Below, one piece after another: positions 15,521-15,884 of a DNA stretch of 15,884 nucleotides; position 1 is the first letter of the stretch, and the number at the start of each line of letters is the position of its first letter. A program made the position numbers and the translations under genes. The DNA lies in NCBI GenBank assembly GCA_002887195.1, contig PJAB01001264.1, positions 1 through 15,884 on the forward strand, given 5' to 3'. The notes below the pieces were generated by a model, which saw only the letters and a program-made list of their open reading frames with translations, had not been told where the DNA came from and searched no databases. Origin of the DNA: Chrysochromulina parva. Its lineage: Eukaryota > Haptophyta > Prymnesiales > Chrysochromulinaceae.

Positions 15521-15884
15521 ATGGTGGGGATACTCAATAGATTCATCGGCGACAAGCCGCGAGAACGAGAGGACGTTGACGGCTTTGATGAAGATGGAAA
15601 AGAAATTGAAGTGGATGACTCCCACAAATTCACTTTCACGCAGGCGTGCGCGCTCAACACGATGATGATGTTCGGCACAGGCCCCTTTGTCTCAATGCCC
15701 TACTGCATCGCGTCGACGGACCCGCCCGGTCCGCACGCCATGATCGGCTACTCAATTGCCGCACTAGCATGCTTTTGCGACTCGTGGATCTGGGGAGAGC
15801 TTGGCTCACGCTTCCCATACTCGGGCGGCACGTACGTGTACCTACGCGAGTGCTTTGGGGTGGGCAAGTGGGGCGATCTGGCGG
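15521..15884 (+). CDS. APC-superfamily amino-acid permease, N-terminal part
   Basis: 121 codons are visible from ATG 15521 to the window end without a stop; the gene continues beyond. The first about 40 residues are hydrophilic and acidic (DVDGFDEDGKEIEVDD), as in the cytosolic N terminus of these carriers. Next come TFTQACALNTMMMFGTGPFVSMPYCIAS (helix 1 with the broken-helix GTGPF substrate/ion-binding motif), a loop STDPPGP, and helix 2 with ELGSRFPYSGGTYVYLRECFG. The E-x-x-x-x-P-x-S-G-G-x-Y motif is diagnostic of the amino acid-polyamine-organocation family. Substrate specificity cannot be told from this part; plasma or internal membrane is expected. It is the only Met after the in-frame stop at 15437. 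Confidence 0.85.
   Translation, partial: MVGILNRFIGDKPREREDVDGFDEDGKEIEVDDSHKFTFTQACALNTMMMFGTGPFVSMPYCIASTDPPGPHAMIGYSIAALACFCDSWIWGELGSRFPYSGGTYVYLRECFGVGKWGDLA

Overview
The window is eukaryotic nuclear DNA, GC-rich and gene-dense, most likely from a unicellular alga with a red-derived complex plastid; a haptophyte is my best guess, and a pelagophyte or another chromalveolate is possible. The reasons are: proline-rich SPPPP-type extracellular linkers, spliceosomal introns, a cyanobacterial-type threonyl-tRNA synthetase with an N-terminal presequence, and a Derlin with a signal-peptide-like N terminus, as expected for the symbiont-derived (SELMA) import machinery. No bacterial operon logic, tRNA, rRNA or CRISPR array was recognised.

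Layout. (1) 3-1901 (+): 3' part of an intronless gene with an N-terminal region resembling HET/TIR-like effector domains, followed by about 13 NLRC/RNI-type leucine-rich repeats. (2) 4269-2442 (-): a four-exon ATP-grasp enzyme whose three introns are packed with short repeats and copies of its own exon edges. (3) 6225-4663 (-): an intronless GT23/fucosyltransferase-like glycosyltransferase. (4) 7604-6651 (-): a Derlin-family protein with a presequence. (5) 7899-11699 (+): a 1266-residue intronless type I membrane protein with two Cys-rich modules, proline hinges, a glycoside-hydrolase-like barrel and one membrane span. (6) 12247-14721 (+): a three-exon organellar threonyl-tRNA synthetase. (7) 15521-15884 (+): the start of an APC-superfamily amino-acid permease, cut by the window end. 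Genes 1 and 2 converge, 4 and 5 diverge from a 294-bp spacer, and 5, 6 and 7 are co-directional but separated by 550-800 bp.

The most notable signal is in the introns. The last intron of the ATP-grasp gene and the last intron of the ThrRS gene end in nearly the same sequence of about 41-44 nt (first 24 nt identical). In both, that element is preceded by a copy of the first 20 or more nt of the downstream exon, so the exon's own GT serves as splice donor. This looks like introner-type intron gain with target duplication. The ATP-grasp intron also holds two further copies of the ancestral exon-exon junction. This is a snapshot of recent intron birth in two unrelated genes.

The genes do not form one pathway. 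Derlin and ThrRS are both plausibly plastid-related; the glycosyltransferase and the surface protein belong to the secretory/cell-surface system.
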